Source: Armigeres subalbatus (lineage: Eukaryota; Arthropoda; Insecta; Diptera; Culicidae). Taken from it: a stretch of DNA of 64,000 nt. Position 1 is the first letter of the stretch. Each line of letters opens with the position of its first letter. Shown one piece after another: positions 1 to 11,100 of the stretch. The translations under genes and the position numbers were made by a program. Below the pieces are notes generated by a model that saw nothing but the letters and a program-made list of their open reading frames with translations, was not told the origin of the DNA and did not search any database. The stretch spans positions 400,355,591 through 400,419,590 of the forward strand of contig NC_085141.1 in assembly GCF_024139115.2 (NCBI RefSeq), given 5' to 3'.

Positions 1-199
1 GAAATTTCTCAATCTTAGCTTGATCAAATAAAGAATCTAACCCCCATCTAGATAGTGGCCTATCCCTTGTTCGCTCGATTAGTTGGCAGGTAAGTATAGG
101 GTTGTCCAGTTTTCCGTGGTCTAAAGCCGACCCTGAGATAACACCAAGGTGAGCTGGCCCAGGCGTGTGGACGCCAACACCCCAGAACGGGTGGACGTT

Positions 200-387
200 C
201 ACGGTGATTTCAACATCGCATGGCAACAACCATGAAGGGAACTTGCTAACAGATAAGACTGAAGTGGCTGCCAAGTGGAAGCAACATTTCGAGATTTTGT
301 TGAACAGTGGAAGTGACGGTGCATTGGCGAATCATTAGCGACGATGGACAAGCTGTGCAGTCGCCTACACTAGATGAGGTTAGAAAA
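200..387 (+). pseudogene. RTE-like LINE reverse transcriptase fragment, 5' part
   Basis: From about 250 to 318 the plus strand reads DKTEVAAKWKQHFEILLNSG, the stretch just upstream of the RT palm in RTE-type insect LINEs. The reading then reaches a DEVRK-like sequence at about 372-387 and is cut by a MITE at 388. It resumes at 2341 (ANEKLKNNKA), so both pieces are one old LINE. Stops and frameshifts show it is dead. The RTE assignment is by resemblance to the two better copies at 15.3 and 22.4 kb. Confidence 0.6.
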
Positions 388-1539
388 GGGTCTGTTCACA
401 AATTACGTAACGCTTTTGAGGGGAGGGGGAGGTCCAACTTGCGTTATACTTAGTTACACCAAAAGGTGGGGGAGGCGGTGGGTACTACCAAATGTTACGC
501 ATAACGCGAATAAAAATGTATTTTAAATGATCATTAATCCCTGATTAAAGTAATTGCTGACATGTCTTGATCAAGACGATGAACACGCATCAACCTATCC
601 TCTTCACTACCATACTACCCATAATTGTCCCACACTGAGGAACATGGACGTATGATTTTCAATCAAACGCCTTATGAAAATTTGCCACAAGGAATCGGTA
701 TGAATTTCAATAAGTTGCCTTATGAATGATGATTTTCATTTGAAAAAAAGGTAAGTGCGGCAGACTGGGTTCGAACCATGGACGTCGGGGTCGGGAGGCC
801 GGTATGTAGACCACACGACAATCGACGCTTGATTACTCAGGAAGGTAACTGCGTATAAGAATCACTGTTGGTGGCATAATCAGTCGAAGATTCATAAGGC
901 GCCAGTTATGAATTTCGATAGTCCAGTTCGCTGAGTGCATGTTAGTCTTTGTGGTTTTTTACTTTTTATCTCATAGCAGGCTTTTTTGTTTTTATTATTT
1001 AATTCTAAAAGACAGCGAGTTTTGTTCGAAAAATTGTGGCTAAATTTCGAGGCATTTGTGTATTACGATGAATATTCACAACTTCTGCAAATTATATTAT
1101 TTTATAGAACGACCTCGGAAACGACGCTTTTATTGGTATTGTATTTCATAATAAAATCTTCCAAACCAAGCCAAAGTTGATAGAGACAACCCAGAAAGTT
1201 TTCATTCTAAACATTTTAGCTCAACCACTTCAACAGCCTAAAAAGTTCACTTTAAAAATTATACGTCTATCGTTATCGCATTACTCGTTACCGAAATCAA
1301 GCACATAGCGGGAGTGATATGCTTAAAAACACCAAATATAATATTTCTCGACAGAACAACCCCGCATGTGACGTTCCTATTCTAACAGTATAAAAAAATA
1401 CTAAAACCCACATGCTTCAGAGAAGGAAAAAAACTGCCTTTCAAATTTTCACAGTTACACGTTATACGGAAGGGGGAGGGGTACCAAAAATGTAACTATT
1501 TGTTACGAGGGGGAGGGATTGTAATATGTGAACAGACCC
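388..1539. mobile_element. Harbinger-like inverted-repeat element (MITE, about 1.15 kb)
   Basis: The left end GGGTCTGTTCACAAATTACG and the right end, which read as reverse complement starts GGGTCTGTTCACATATTAC, are terminal inverted repeats. The underlying RT sequence is recovered if the duplicated bases are AAA, a 3-bp target duplication. GGG...TGTTCA ends and a 3-bp duplication fit PIF/Harbinger MITEs; that assignment is inference. Both ends carry a G-rich stretch next to GTTACG. At about 745-800 the interior has a tRNA-like B box (GGTTCGAACC), perhaps an embedded SINE relic. No transposase is visible; the frames at 986-1180 look like chance. Confidence 0.7.
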
Positions 1540-1558
1540 AAAGCCAATGAAAAGTTGA

Positions 1559-2331
1559 GTTCAGTGCGAGTTGGCTCTTGTTTCGGACGGTAGAACGATC
1601 GCGTGATTTGCCGAAATTTTGTGTTTTGCATTGCGCGGCCGGTAATAAAGTTAATCAGTTCAGTGCGTGTTGGCTCTTGTTTCGGACAGCAGAACGATCA
1701 CGTGATCTGCCGAAATATTGTGTTTTGCATTGCGCGGCCGTCAGTGCCTGTTTTGTCGTGTTTCTGCTCAGTAAGCAGATAGTTCGCGCGGCCGAGTGAG
1801 TAAACAATTGGTGCGTGATCGGACGTGGTTCAGGTAGGATTTAGAACATTCGTAAAATCCGAGTTTTTGGTTCTGATTTTAATGTAAGGTGAATAAGTGT
1901 GCGGTTGAACGTGTTTTGTATATAATGCGAAACATTTGTAAAATCCAGGTTACTTTGTCCTCCTTTGGACGGTTCGTAAGTAAATTGATGACTATATTTT
2001 AATATTTTTTCAGCATATACTGTTATTGACAAACGCTCTATATTGTCGAATAGAGCTCCCTATTATTCACCTTTCCCACTAACACAAATTTTCCTTCCCG
2101 AGACATCTATGAAGGTAGTATGGGTTCCCTGTATCTTCACTAGTAGATGTTGAACTAACATTCCTTCCCTTCCTTCCGTGATTGTAAGGACGTGGCCAGG
2201 TATACAACTGCTACTGTATAGGAAAAGGTACTAATCCCAAGTACCAATTTGCGACAATATACAGTAGATTGCTCAATTGAGCATTGTATAGCCACCCACG
2301 ATTTGTACAATCACATATGCTATGCTATGCT
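1559..2331 (+). mobile_element. Short retroposon with duplicated 5' promoter unit and TATGC tail
   Basis: A 24-25 bp direct repeat flanks this segment (1534-1558 and 2332-2356), an unusually long target duplication typical of target-primed retrotransposition. The 5' end carries two tandem copies, period about 99 bp, of a unit starting TTCAGTGCG (1560 and 1659), resembling LINE promoter monomers. The 3' end finishes in a short TATGC repeat. The last 270 bp is shared with copies at 18.5, 28.98 and 46.3 kb. No RT is encoded, so it is either an internally deleted LINE or a SINE-like passenger. It is inserted across the right border of the MITE and is therefore younger. Confidence 0.75.
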
Positions 2332-2340
2332 AGACCCAAA

Positions 2341-2780
2341 GCCAATGAAAAGTTGAAAAACAATAAGGCTGTGGGGAAGGACCAGCTCCCGGCTGAACTT
2401 CTCAAACATGGCAGTGAGCAACTTTATGAAGCCCTGCACCATATTATGAAAAAAATATGGCATAGTCTTCCCATATTTTATAATTGCCTGCTAGCTGGTT
2501 GGACGGCCTCATTTGCCCACTCTTCAAGAAAGGGCACAGACTGAAGTGCGTCAATTACCGAGCAATAATTATTAACCCTACTTAATTCAGCGTACACCAT
2601 TATGTTCCGTATTTTGTTCAACAGACTGCTTCAACCGCTTGAAAAGTCCTTCCTCGCCAAATAACAGGCAGGTTTTCGTAAGAGCCAATCAACGACGGAT
2701 CAAATTTTTACCCAGTGACAAATCCTTGATGAATTTTGGATGGAATTTCGACATCATTTGGAACCTTAGATGGATTGCGA
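2341..2780 (+). pseudogene. RTE-like LINE reverse transcriptase fragment, 3' part
   Basis: Reads ANEKLKNNKAVGKDQLPAEL, then after a local change LICPLFKKGHRLKCVNYRAI, then AKQAGFRKSQSTTDQIF. These are the RT fingers and motif 1-2 region of an RTE-type LINE. The frame shifts at about 2490 and 2580 and has a stop at 2663-2665. Homology fades near 2760, so palm motifs with the catalytic Asp pair are missing. It continues the fragment that ends at 387. Confidence 0.65.
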
Positions 2781-3020
2781 TGCAATGGGATGCACTCTCG
2801 AATTTACTGTTCTAATAAAGCGCTCGAACCATATAGCGATTAGAAGAGCTAGTGTGAAATGAAGCACTACCATTATCACAAGATCACATAAGCTCTTCTG
2901 CCGTAATTTAAAAAAGTGGCGTATACGCCATTTTACACAAATGCTGTTAACGAGTAGTACTCACCGAGCTCTTCAACAGAAAATGGATAACCTGTATGTA
3001 TTTTTAGATTACGGCAGTCC
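2781..3020. other. Unassigned; possible small inverted-repeat element at 2900-3018
   Basis: CTGCCGTAATTTA near 2900 is the approximate inverse of TAGATTACGGCAG near 3005. These could be the ends of a very short MITE, but the match is only about 12 bp and no target duplication was found. Confidence 0.25.
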
Positions 3021-3026
3021 TGGACT

Positions 3027-3672
3027 TTGCTCCATCCCCCAGCGAATGTCTCACCGGAAGAATCTTCTCCGCTCTACACCCCGGAGCAACTGATGCCGAT
3101 CTTCGCGCAACTCGCCCCTCGATTGCACGAATGTACAACCCGTTTCGGCCAGGTCTTTACTTTTAGCATGTGGGCCTGGTCAACTGGAACGCTTGGTAGA
3201 TCAAGAGTAAAACCATCATGCTGAAGGATTTCCATAAGGAGAAGAATAAAGACGTAGCGTTCATCACCGAAACGCACCTATATCCGGAGGTGAGCGTCTA
3301 CATCCCGGATTTTCACATCATGCGACTCGAACGGCCGACCAGAGAAGGTGGTGTGGCCATCGCTCTTCGCTACAACATCAACTGTCGCCAGCTGCCTACC
3401 TTCCAGCTGAGTGTCATCGTAAAAGCCATCGGGGTCGAAGTTACTACTTCTGTCGGCACAATCACGCTCATCGTGGCGTACTGCCCGACTCAAGCCATAA
3501 GCCGGCGATGGTTCATCGGAAGCCCTGCGGAAGGACATCACTCGCAGGCAGCACCAGCGTACTGGGCTGCCTGCGCTAAAGACACGTTGCAATCGCTTGA
3601 CAAAAATCATCCAGGCCAGAATGGTGGACCTCAGGAATAGTGAATTCTAGTAAAGATCCGCGGTCTTCCAGA
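3027..3672 (+). pseudogene. Jockey-clade LINE: ORF1 tail and ORF2 endonuclease fragment
   Basis: At 3090-3170 the translation TPEQLMPIFAQLAPRL matches the C-terminal tail of Jockey ORF1 (gag-like) proteins. From about 3176 the ORF2 AP-endonuclease begins, with DVAFITETHLYPEV (catalytic Glu) and GGVAIALRYNI. After VAYCPTQA (about 3495) the sequence jumps to a region resembling the RT linker, so the second half of the endonuclease with the SDH motif is deleted. The frame stops at 3640. It is the 5' part of the element that continues at 4218 and 5741. Confidence 0.7.
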
Positions 3673-4217
3673 CAGGGATGGGAACGGTTGACATTTCTTT
3701 TTATCATTCGTTCTGCCACGCAGTCAAAGAAAAACAAAACCACGGCAGCCACGACCAAGCAGATGACAGTCAGCACATGATTTTATTATTTTCTCTTCCC
3801 TCAATTAATGTTTCTGCACGCTCATTCTCCGACGTATGACCGTTTTGGGTGGTAAATGATTATTTTATTACTCCTTGCTCATTTTAGAGGCTAGAACTAA
3901 TGAATTAGTACCAACGGCTAGCATTCTTTCTAGGCTTTGCGCCACAGGCAATTTGACTCGATTCTGTTCTGTTTGCGCTGTGCACGAACCGAAACAAGAA
4001 ATCTCATGCAAATGCTGACCGCACCGACGGCTCGACTCTCACGCAGCAGCAGGCAGCAGCAAATAAACAGTTTGCCTCATCAGCAATAAAAATGTCACAA
4101 TGAGGCGTACATTTTTTTTTGAAAACTGTTTCGGTTTGTGCGGTGCGTGAAATTTGACCGTATAAAATGTAAACATTCGCATAATCACAGTTTTTTACTG
4201 TACATTTCCCAACACTG
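3673..4217. mobile_element. Non-autonomous hAT element
   Basis: Ends are CAGGGATGGGAAC at the left and TTTCCCAACACTG at the right, imperfect terminal inverted repeats starting CAG as in hAT elements. It is flanked by the 8-bp duplication CTTCCAGA (3665-3672 and 4218-4225). Removing the element plus one duplication joins the LINE reading into LPDCAKPFWKLTKIL, the expected Jockey RT linker. At 545 bp it has no transposase gene. Confidence 0.85.
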
Positions 4218-4526
4218 CTTCCAGACTGTGCTAAGCCGTTCTGGAAATTAACCAAAATTCTAAAATCCAAGCCTCGGTCCATTCCACCTTTGATCCCATT
4301 AAACAACAATGACTCTAAAGAGCCCCGCACATAGCATACGTTTGCATTGCGTTTGACAGTTTTCCTATGGGAAATGTGTCAAACGCAACGCAAACGTATC
4401 CTATGTGCGGGACTCTTAAGGATCGCTCGTTAGCTCCTGCAGAGAAGGTCGACGAAATTGGTCGTCACTTTGTCAGCAAACTCAATCTTGGACAGAACAT
4501 CATCATGCAAACAACATCCATCCCAA
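4218..4526 (+). pseudogene. Jockey-clade LINE linker/RT N-terminal fragment
   Basis: Encodes LPDCAKPFWKLTKILKSKPR, then after the palindromic MITE at 4319-4416, DRSLAPAEKVDEIGRHF and SKLNLG. This is the segment between endonuclease and RT palm in Jockey ORF2, in register with the pieces on either side. It stops at the insertion junction near 4526. Confidence 0.7.
4319..4416. mobile_element. 98-bp palindromic MITE
   Basis: The left half starting AGAGCCCCGCACATAG and the right half ending CTATGTGCGGGACTCT are near-perfect inverse copies over about 41 bases, leaving a short loop. Left flank CTAA and right flank TTAA could be a diverged TTAA duplication. It interrupts the Jockey linker and would fold into a long hairpin if transcribed. 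Confidence 0.75.
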
Positions 4527-5740
4527 GTATGTAACACCAAAAACATCTATTTTTTTAGGGAAATAAAAAATTTGTTGTATTTAGATTATAATGGTGACCA
4601 GTAAAAACTTGTTTGTTATAGGAAAGGCTTCAAAGTGTTCCCAAAAAAAACATTTCCTAGGAAAATTATTTTGTGTTATATTTTTGTCAATTTTCATTTC
4701 TCCAAGAGCATGAAGATGAAAAAAAACTACCGATGATATTGTCAGAAAGAGGACGCAAGAAACTCTACGGTATTATAAACCGAGAAATGAAAAATATAAA
4801 TATTACATAAAAATATTCTGTGATGGGGGCACAACATATTTTTTTATTGACTTTATTAGGAAGACTTTCAGCCCGAGGCTGACTCGTCTCCGCGGGCACA
4901 AAATAGAATATATTAATTACAGAGGGATTACCCTTCTGAACTTCCGATAGTCTGTCGCGTATTCTATTTAACATATTGAGACCGTTTTAGCCGTTCTTTT
5001 TTGGTGAATGACAGGCAGCATTGGCAGCAAATCTTATCATTCTCGGCACTTCGTGGTTAACTGGTTACTGATTGAAAATGCTTCAATTTTTGTGATGTTT
5101 TTTCTGCATTTTGGAGCTACTAAAAACGGTTATAACTATGTTAAAATAACTTACACATAATCAATATATCACATGTTTTAAATATGTTATACAGCTGCAT
5201 CCGTGATTAGTTTTTGGACGTAGTTGTAACATACTTGCAGAACACAACAATGATTTAAACTCTGAGGAAATACATTGTCGGCAAAAAAATAGTGATATTT
5301 TACCAAAAAATATTTCTGGTCTGGAATGTTTTACCAATCAATTCAGCACTATGAAGGTGTACATGATTTTCGAAATTTTACATTAACCTAGCACGCCTAG
5401 CAAGCTACATTTTTTTACCACCAGTAAACAATATTTTGATTGGTACTGTGATGTCTCCCATGTTTTTGGATATTCTATAATATATATGTAGATACAATGA
5501 AAATTGTTGAATGCATTCATTAATTATACAAATGGCGCAAGAATTTTCAGCAATTTTTATGGAATGTTACACCATAAAACTCGAGCGGCAAAAAAACCAA
5601 TTCCTGCTAAGTACAAAGCGCTTTTTTGGGCTTATAAGTGTAAAAAAATGATAATGAATTCATGAAGGAATACATAAAACTATGTATTATATGTGCATTA
5701 TAAACTTATATAAAACAAGTTGTGCTGCTTGGGATATTAT
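4527..5740. mobile_element. AT-rich insertion of unknown type in the Jockey LINE
   Basis: LINE coding sequence stops at about 4526 and resumes at 5741. The six bases TCCCAA occur on both sides (4521-4526 and 5741-5746), a possible target duplication. No inverted termini, tail or protein-coding frame is convincing in the 1.2 kb between. Its identity is open. Confidence 0.5.
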
Positions 5741-6618
5741 TCCCAACGACTTTTCGGAAGAGTTTGATATCTCAACTGGCCTAAATCAAAGCATCAAAAC
5801 ACATGAAGGCCCCAGGCTTCGACAGCATCCTTAATCACGGACTCAAATATATGAGTGCTCCGTTCTTTGACCTTTCGCTGATTTTCAATCAGTTTCTCCG
5901 TCTGAGCTACTTCCCGAAGTCATCCAAAGTCATCCCCATCCGGAAACTTGGGAAAGACCCTTCCTCTCTGAAAAGTTATCGTCCCATCAGCCTTCTCTCA
6001 GGGTTATCCAAGCTGTTCCATTCACAGCCGATTACTGCCAAACATCACAACATCTTGGTTGTGGAACTGTTTTATTTCCAACTTGATCGATCAAAAACAT
6101 GGCCTTACTCGATGTCGAGAAGGCATTCGACAATGATGCCATACATGGTGGCCTTGTGTACACTGTACAAGCTACAACGCTACAATCATCAACAATTACC
6201 TGTCAGCAAGCACATTCCGGATCTCAATCAGCGGAGTGAGTTCCAATGCGCACGACAACGTCACAGGCGTCCCTTCAGAGCAGTATCCTCGGGTCCATGC
6301 TGTTTAACCGACATGCCAGATCCTCCAGAAGGCGGCATTCTGTCTCTGTTGGCAGATGTCACCTCCATCTGTCCCCTTTGAACAACAGCCGGTTGTCATT
6401 GTCTCTGAAGAATAGGCTTGCTGTCTATAAGCAAATCATCCTCCCTGTGGTATACGGAATACCGGTCTGGGAGAGCTGTACTAAAATTCATCACTTCAAC
6501 AAGTCCAAAACAAGTTCCTGAGGACACTGTCTGTCCGGGAATAAAACTCTGCATGAACGCTTTGGTGAATGCAAAGATCGGTTCAGGGTACGCTGCTTGG
6601 CTTCCGACCGAGCTTGAT
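5741..6618 (+). pseudogene. Jockey-clade LINE reverse transcriptase and C-terminal fragment
   Basis: Reads MKAPGFDSILN at 5803, YFPKSSKVIPIRK, then SYRPISLLSGLSKLF, the RT fingers of Jockey ORF2. At about 6101 ALLDVEKAFDND carries the first catalytic Asp, after a frameshift. The YADD/FADD motif and thumb are deleted. The C-terminal part is present at about 6400-6600 (LKNRLAVYKQIILP, GIPVWESC). Several frameshifts and internal deletions; non-functional. Confidence 0.7.
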
Positions 6619-6710
6619 ATAAACTGCTATTTTTGCCCGAAAAAAAGATTAAAAACTGATCTCGGAGCGAATGTAAACACCGGCACCGATAGCAGCTAGC
6701 TAATAATTAA
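6619..6710. repeat. Dispersed repeat shared with 41,838-41,935
   Basis: Both sites share CTGCTATTTTTGCCC, then GTAAACACCGGCAC and GATAGCAGC followed by CTAATAATTA. In each case it sits beside another shared block (the 87-bp unit described next), so the two loci carry pieces of the same unnamed repeat. Confidence 0.6.
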
Positions 6711-6880
6711 GACTGCCATCGTGGTACTCTTCCAACTATGTCCTTAAACCAATGCCCTTAATGGACTGTAGGATTTGTTCTTTTCCGGTGCCATATTGAC
6801 TGCCATTGTGGTACTCTTCCAACTATGTCCTTAAACTAATGCCCTTAATGTACTGTAGGATTTGTTCTTTTCCACTGACA
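6711..6880. repeat. Tandem duplication, unit about 87 bp
   Basis: GACTGCCATCGTGGTACTC begins at 6711 and again with one change at 6798. The two units stay alike through TAGGATTTGTTCTTTTCC. An inverse copy of part of the unit lies at about 41,400-41,460. Confidence 0.8.
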
Positions 6881-9482
6881 AAATGCAATGCATTAACCAA
6901 TGATTTTAGATGTAATGGGAAAAACACAAAATTGAAGGGAAGGCCGAACACTTAAAATGTAAAAACACATATTATAAACAAAACAAAATATATATGAAAT
7001 AAAACTTATTTTAACACAAGCTAAACGTTCAGGGAATTGATACCATTGAAGGAAAAGGTTGAGAACCGCTGCTGATTTGATTGCAACAAGAGGTCGCATT
7101 AAATGCACGGCATGGACAAACGGACACAATGGACTCACGATAAGATGGACTGGCAACGACAACAATAAATGAGTAATGGAAATCTAAAAATAGATTCTGT
7201 GTGGATTCTGTACAGCAGAATTCCACAGTAGATCTCGGCATAGTAGCGGTTAAGTAACACAGAGAGCCTATCAAATAAAGAAAGGAATAAAAAAGGGGTC
7301 GCACACTTATTACATATGCATTTTTTCTGGTATTTGGACCCCCCTTCTCCCATGTAGGATTTTATCGACAAGTCCGAATGAGAAAAACACCAAAAATTTC
7401 ATTATATCAAACATCTTTGTATACGAATACGGTTTCACCTTTATGGACATTTAAAATTAAAGCTGGTACTTTGGCTCTTCTAGAGTTTAGTTTAGTTCTA
7501 AATACACTATAATCACTCCATTCACATAATATTTCTCTTTTACCACTGACAATGCTTAAACATTTTAAATTCAAATGCGTTAGTTGGTGACGTCAAGGGA
7601 CAACGGTAGGTACCAATAGGCATATTCAACGGATAGAATTAGTTATCTGCATTGAATGCTTCGGTCACTTCTAATATTCACACGGACTAATGCAACGCGA
7701 CGAATACTGATTGAATCACGCAGAAACGTCTGTTATTTGAATTCTGTTTACAGCCCGCATAGAATTGCCATCGGCCGTCTACCACTGACTGTGTTCTAAC
7801 ACCTATACTTTACATGTTCATAATATAAACCTCTGACCATCACCTACCGGGGTGACTGCCACTGGTCAATAAAAGCGAACATGTGTCTGGACAATACTTT
7901 GCATGCAACATACATGCCGGGTGCCATCGCCGAATTGGGTTTACACAATGAATAGCACCATCATCGTGTGCAGTCACTGCATTCACGGGAGTTTACCAAG
8001 CAGCGACATCCCAGATCCTAGATATTTGAATTCGGTTCCGAAGCGAGCCAATTTACAAATAAAACGCGACAATGATTTTATGCACTGCAAACGCTAGTCG
8101 AAGGGAGGAATAACCCAATCAGCATTACAAGTAATCAGTTGTAATTTGTGATGAGTGCTGCTGACACGTTTCAGTGTTATTCGAAATTCAAAATATAGCT
8201 CTGCAATGAGCTACATGTCGACAAATGAGTGAAATGCAATGCATTCTCAATATGATTTTAGCAACCCAGCAATGATGGGATTTCGGCAGTAAAATAATTA
8301 TTTCGATTCTATACATCTCACAGTGTTTGAAAACAGATGAAACTGTTAGCGAAATAACCGATTTAGATGTAAATGGGAACGTAATAAGCAAAATGGAACA
8401 GTTCAAGTAGTAAAACTAAATGCAACATGCCAAACAGTTCGTTCAACAAAAAGTCATAACTCTTTCCGAAGAAACTAAATAAAACAATGTGATAATTGCC
8501 TCCATCTCCTCATTCAGTGAATTTACTGCTGTTAAGTTCAGTTCGTTGCTTCCCCATGGTGCCACAACAGAAATAGTTTCCACCAAATACACATCCACGT
8601 GCGGAGTAGAAGTTCCTCATTTCCCACAACAGCACATCAAACGCGAAGCAAGAGAAAAACTTTCCGCAAAAATATAAATTTTCAATAAAAATGCTGATGA
8701 TTTATTAGCTGGAGCACAAGTTCAGTCAGAGAAATATCGCAAAATATGATGAATCGGACTGGCCCCGATGCGCCCACACTGTCGAGGTTTACCACTCTTA
8801 GCTGACTTGATGCTGCCAACCGACCATCCAGCCAGCCAAATCCATAGCAAGATGGTCCTGTGCGAGATTGGCTTCAGTTCGTTCTGCAACTGCTTCCGAT
8901 GAGGATGAACATTTCCTTCCGATCCGTCTTTCCTTATGTACCCAATATCTTTCGGTTTGTTTTTCCACCGATTTCACGCGGGATGATAACGAGCCAACAA
9001 CTCTTCAATCCACCAACATTGCTGCATCGCGCTCAATGGCAGCGGAACAGACGGTCAAAAATAAAATAAAAATTTGAAACATTAAGTTGTATTTATTTTC
9101 CACATGAAAAATTTATTCTTTGACCATCACACTTATTACAAACTACCAAACGAGTCCCACACCCTACGTATCGTACCAAAATCAACACATGGGCAGGAAC
9201 CTGTCTCCTACTCACTTTCTATCCGACAAAAGGTTTGACAGGCTACTTCTTTATTAGCACCGAAGTATGAGGAAGGCACACTCATCGCTCAAACATCGAT
9301 ATGTTCATTTAATTTGAAACGCGTTTAATTTTATTTCACAATAAAAACTATCCGTATTTATGGGACGCATATATTTCGATGCGTTCAATTTCCACCAAAA
9401 CGAACAACGCTTTAGATTTATTCCGGCAACTCGCCTGCAACTTTCGGAAGTGTTCGGGAAAAAAATATTTCTCTGGTTATTG
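6881..9482. other. AT-rich DNA without recognised features
   Basis: I see no conserved protein, clear inverted termini, tails or tRNA boxes. Short frames such as 7903-8097 and 8860-9069 have no recognisable motifs and look like chance. The low level of repeat structure, compared with the rest of the window, suggests this could be ordinary unique intergenic or intronic DNA. Confidence 0.5.
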
Positions 9483-9611
9483 ATGAAATTGATCAAATCC
9501 GTTGCATTGCTTCGGTTCGTCGCACTCACTGTACTGGGTGGATACTGGATGCCAGCCCTAGCACGACCTACAACTCCTGGAATCGCGAATACATATATTT
9601 TGCCTTTTTGA
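9483..9611 (+). CDS. Possible short secreted peptide (42 aa), speculative
   Basis: The ATG at 9483 opens a 42-codon frame ending in TGA at 9609-9611. It starts MKLIKS, followed by a hydrophobic core (VALLRFVALTVLGG) and a plausible signal-peptidase site (MPALA before RPTTPG). A 26-residue mature peptide would remain, without cysteines. The frame also extends upstream to 9360 with another ATG, which weakens the case. No homologue is recognised. A chance hydrophobic frame is at least as likely. Confidence 0.15.
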   Translation: MKLIKSVALLRFVALTVLGGYWMPALARPTTPGIANTYILPF

Positions 9612-10440
9612 AATATTTTTACCAGTGACTGGCAATTTCGTCGTCTCGTTCGGCTTACTTTCCACTGCTGCGAAGCTTTGATGCATTTCACGTAGTCGGA
9701 AATGTGCGAGCATAGCAGAACTTTTAACCAGTGCTGAAACTAATATTGAAAAATATAATTTTGGCTTACTTGTACTTTTTCCGCATATCCCACACACGTA
9801 AAACAAAATTTAATTTGTCGTTGCTGATTACGATTCGATATATTCCCATTATTTTTTTACATATGGATATATCCTATAGAAGGAGGAGGGTTATGCGGCC
9901 CGTTTTCCCTAAACGAAACAATCGGTTGTCGAACTTCCACTTACATACTTGTCGTTAGTGTCAATTGTGATCGTAATAGAAACAGCTGCTGTGCAGTAGT
10001 TGAGGGTATGTATACAAATTAATCGTAGTTGAGATGGACGTAACAAAACAAGACCTAAAATTATGTAGACTTGATAAGGAAAGTATCAAAATAACAGATT
10101 GGAACAGATAAAAAAATCCGACATTTGCTGTTGTACCGTAGTTCACTTGAAATCAATTTATGGCATACACATTATTGACTGCTCTGGCAATCGAGTGAAC
10201 TCGATAGTAGACGTGAGGACTTAAAAAAAATTACCTACGATCACCAAACTTAGCTAGGAGCCAATGTATTGGGGACCGCGTCAAATCGGATAACGAATAT
10301 AGGATTCAACAACTAGGAAAAACCGAAATAGATTATCAGAGATGGGCTTGAGAGTTGATTAGAAGAAAGAAGACAAAAACTGATTACCAAGCTGAATATT
10401 ATAACTTCCGCCAAAGATCGGTTTTTAGTATTAGTAAAAC
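9612..10440. other. No recognised features
   Basis: AT-rich sequence with only short frames. I see no element ends or conserved motifs. Confidence 0.4.
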
Positions 10441-10619
10441 TTGTGGTCAGTTGGACCATCTAAATCTTGTCTCTTCAAGAACTCGACCATTTCTAAAGTT
10501 CGCTTGAAACCATCCAGACGCGTGTGCTCAAGTTAGTAGGAAAAGTTATGTAACCGTTTGGTTACAAATTGTGGATTTTTGTTTTGTAATTATGTTGTTT
10601 GTTTCGGACCCTTCACGTT

Positions 10620-11100
10620 TCTTGTGTAAACACAGTAGAATACCACAGTAGTGATAGGGTCCTGTACCGCTAAAAATGTTATATACCGGCTACCAAACAT
10701 CCAACATGGGAGGTAATGTCAAAAGACCATGTTGGATGCAATAAAAATGCGGGAAAATACAAAAGCGGGAAATGAAAGTGGGAATTTGGTATAAAAGAGT
10801 AGCCATTGCCCATTTCGGCCTCTTTGCATATCAGGCGTCCGTGTGTTGTAGACGAGTGAAAGTTAAGTGCAGTTTAAAGTAAACCCCCCCCCCCCCTCTC
10901 TAGGGAGCTAGGGAGCTAGTGTGAGCTCTGGGGAAATTGTTCAGGTAATTCCGAAGCCTGTATTGTACTTGGAGTTAATTTATTACATAGAACAACACGC
11001 ACACGCCACACATAGGAAAAATAAAATTATACAAGTAAAGTGAAAGTTCTGTGTTGTTAGTTTTTGTTTACCGCGAAAAACCCTTGATTACCCAGTAGTT
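10620..11100 (+). mobile_element. LTR-like promoter and polyadenylation block (possible solo LTR)
   Basis: A consensus TATA box TATAAAAG lies at 10790-10797. A 12-bp hairpin (CATCCAACATGG at 10698, inverse at 10727) lies just upstream. A C-run at about 10885, an AATAAA signal at 11020-11025 and a GT-rich stretch at 11040-11075 follow. Promoter then poly(A) signal in 250 bp without coding sequence is LTR-like. I could not fix both ends or find a second LTR, so a host promoter fragment is the alternative. Confidence 0.35.

Noticed and set aside
2901..3017. Second member of the CTGCCGT-ended MITE family at 32,560
   Set aside because: Only about seven terminal bases agree and the interior is unrelated; kept as a low-confidence inverted motif only.
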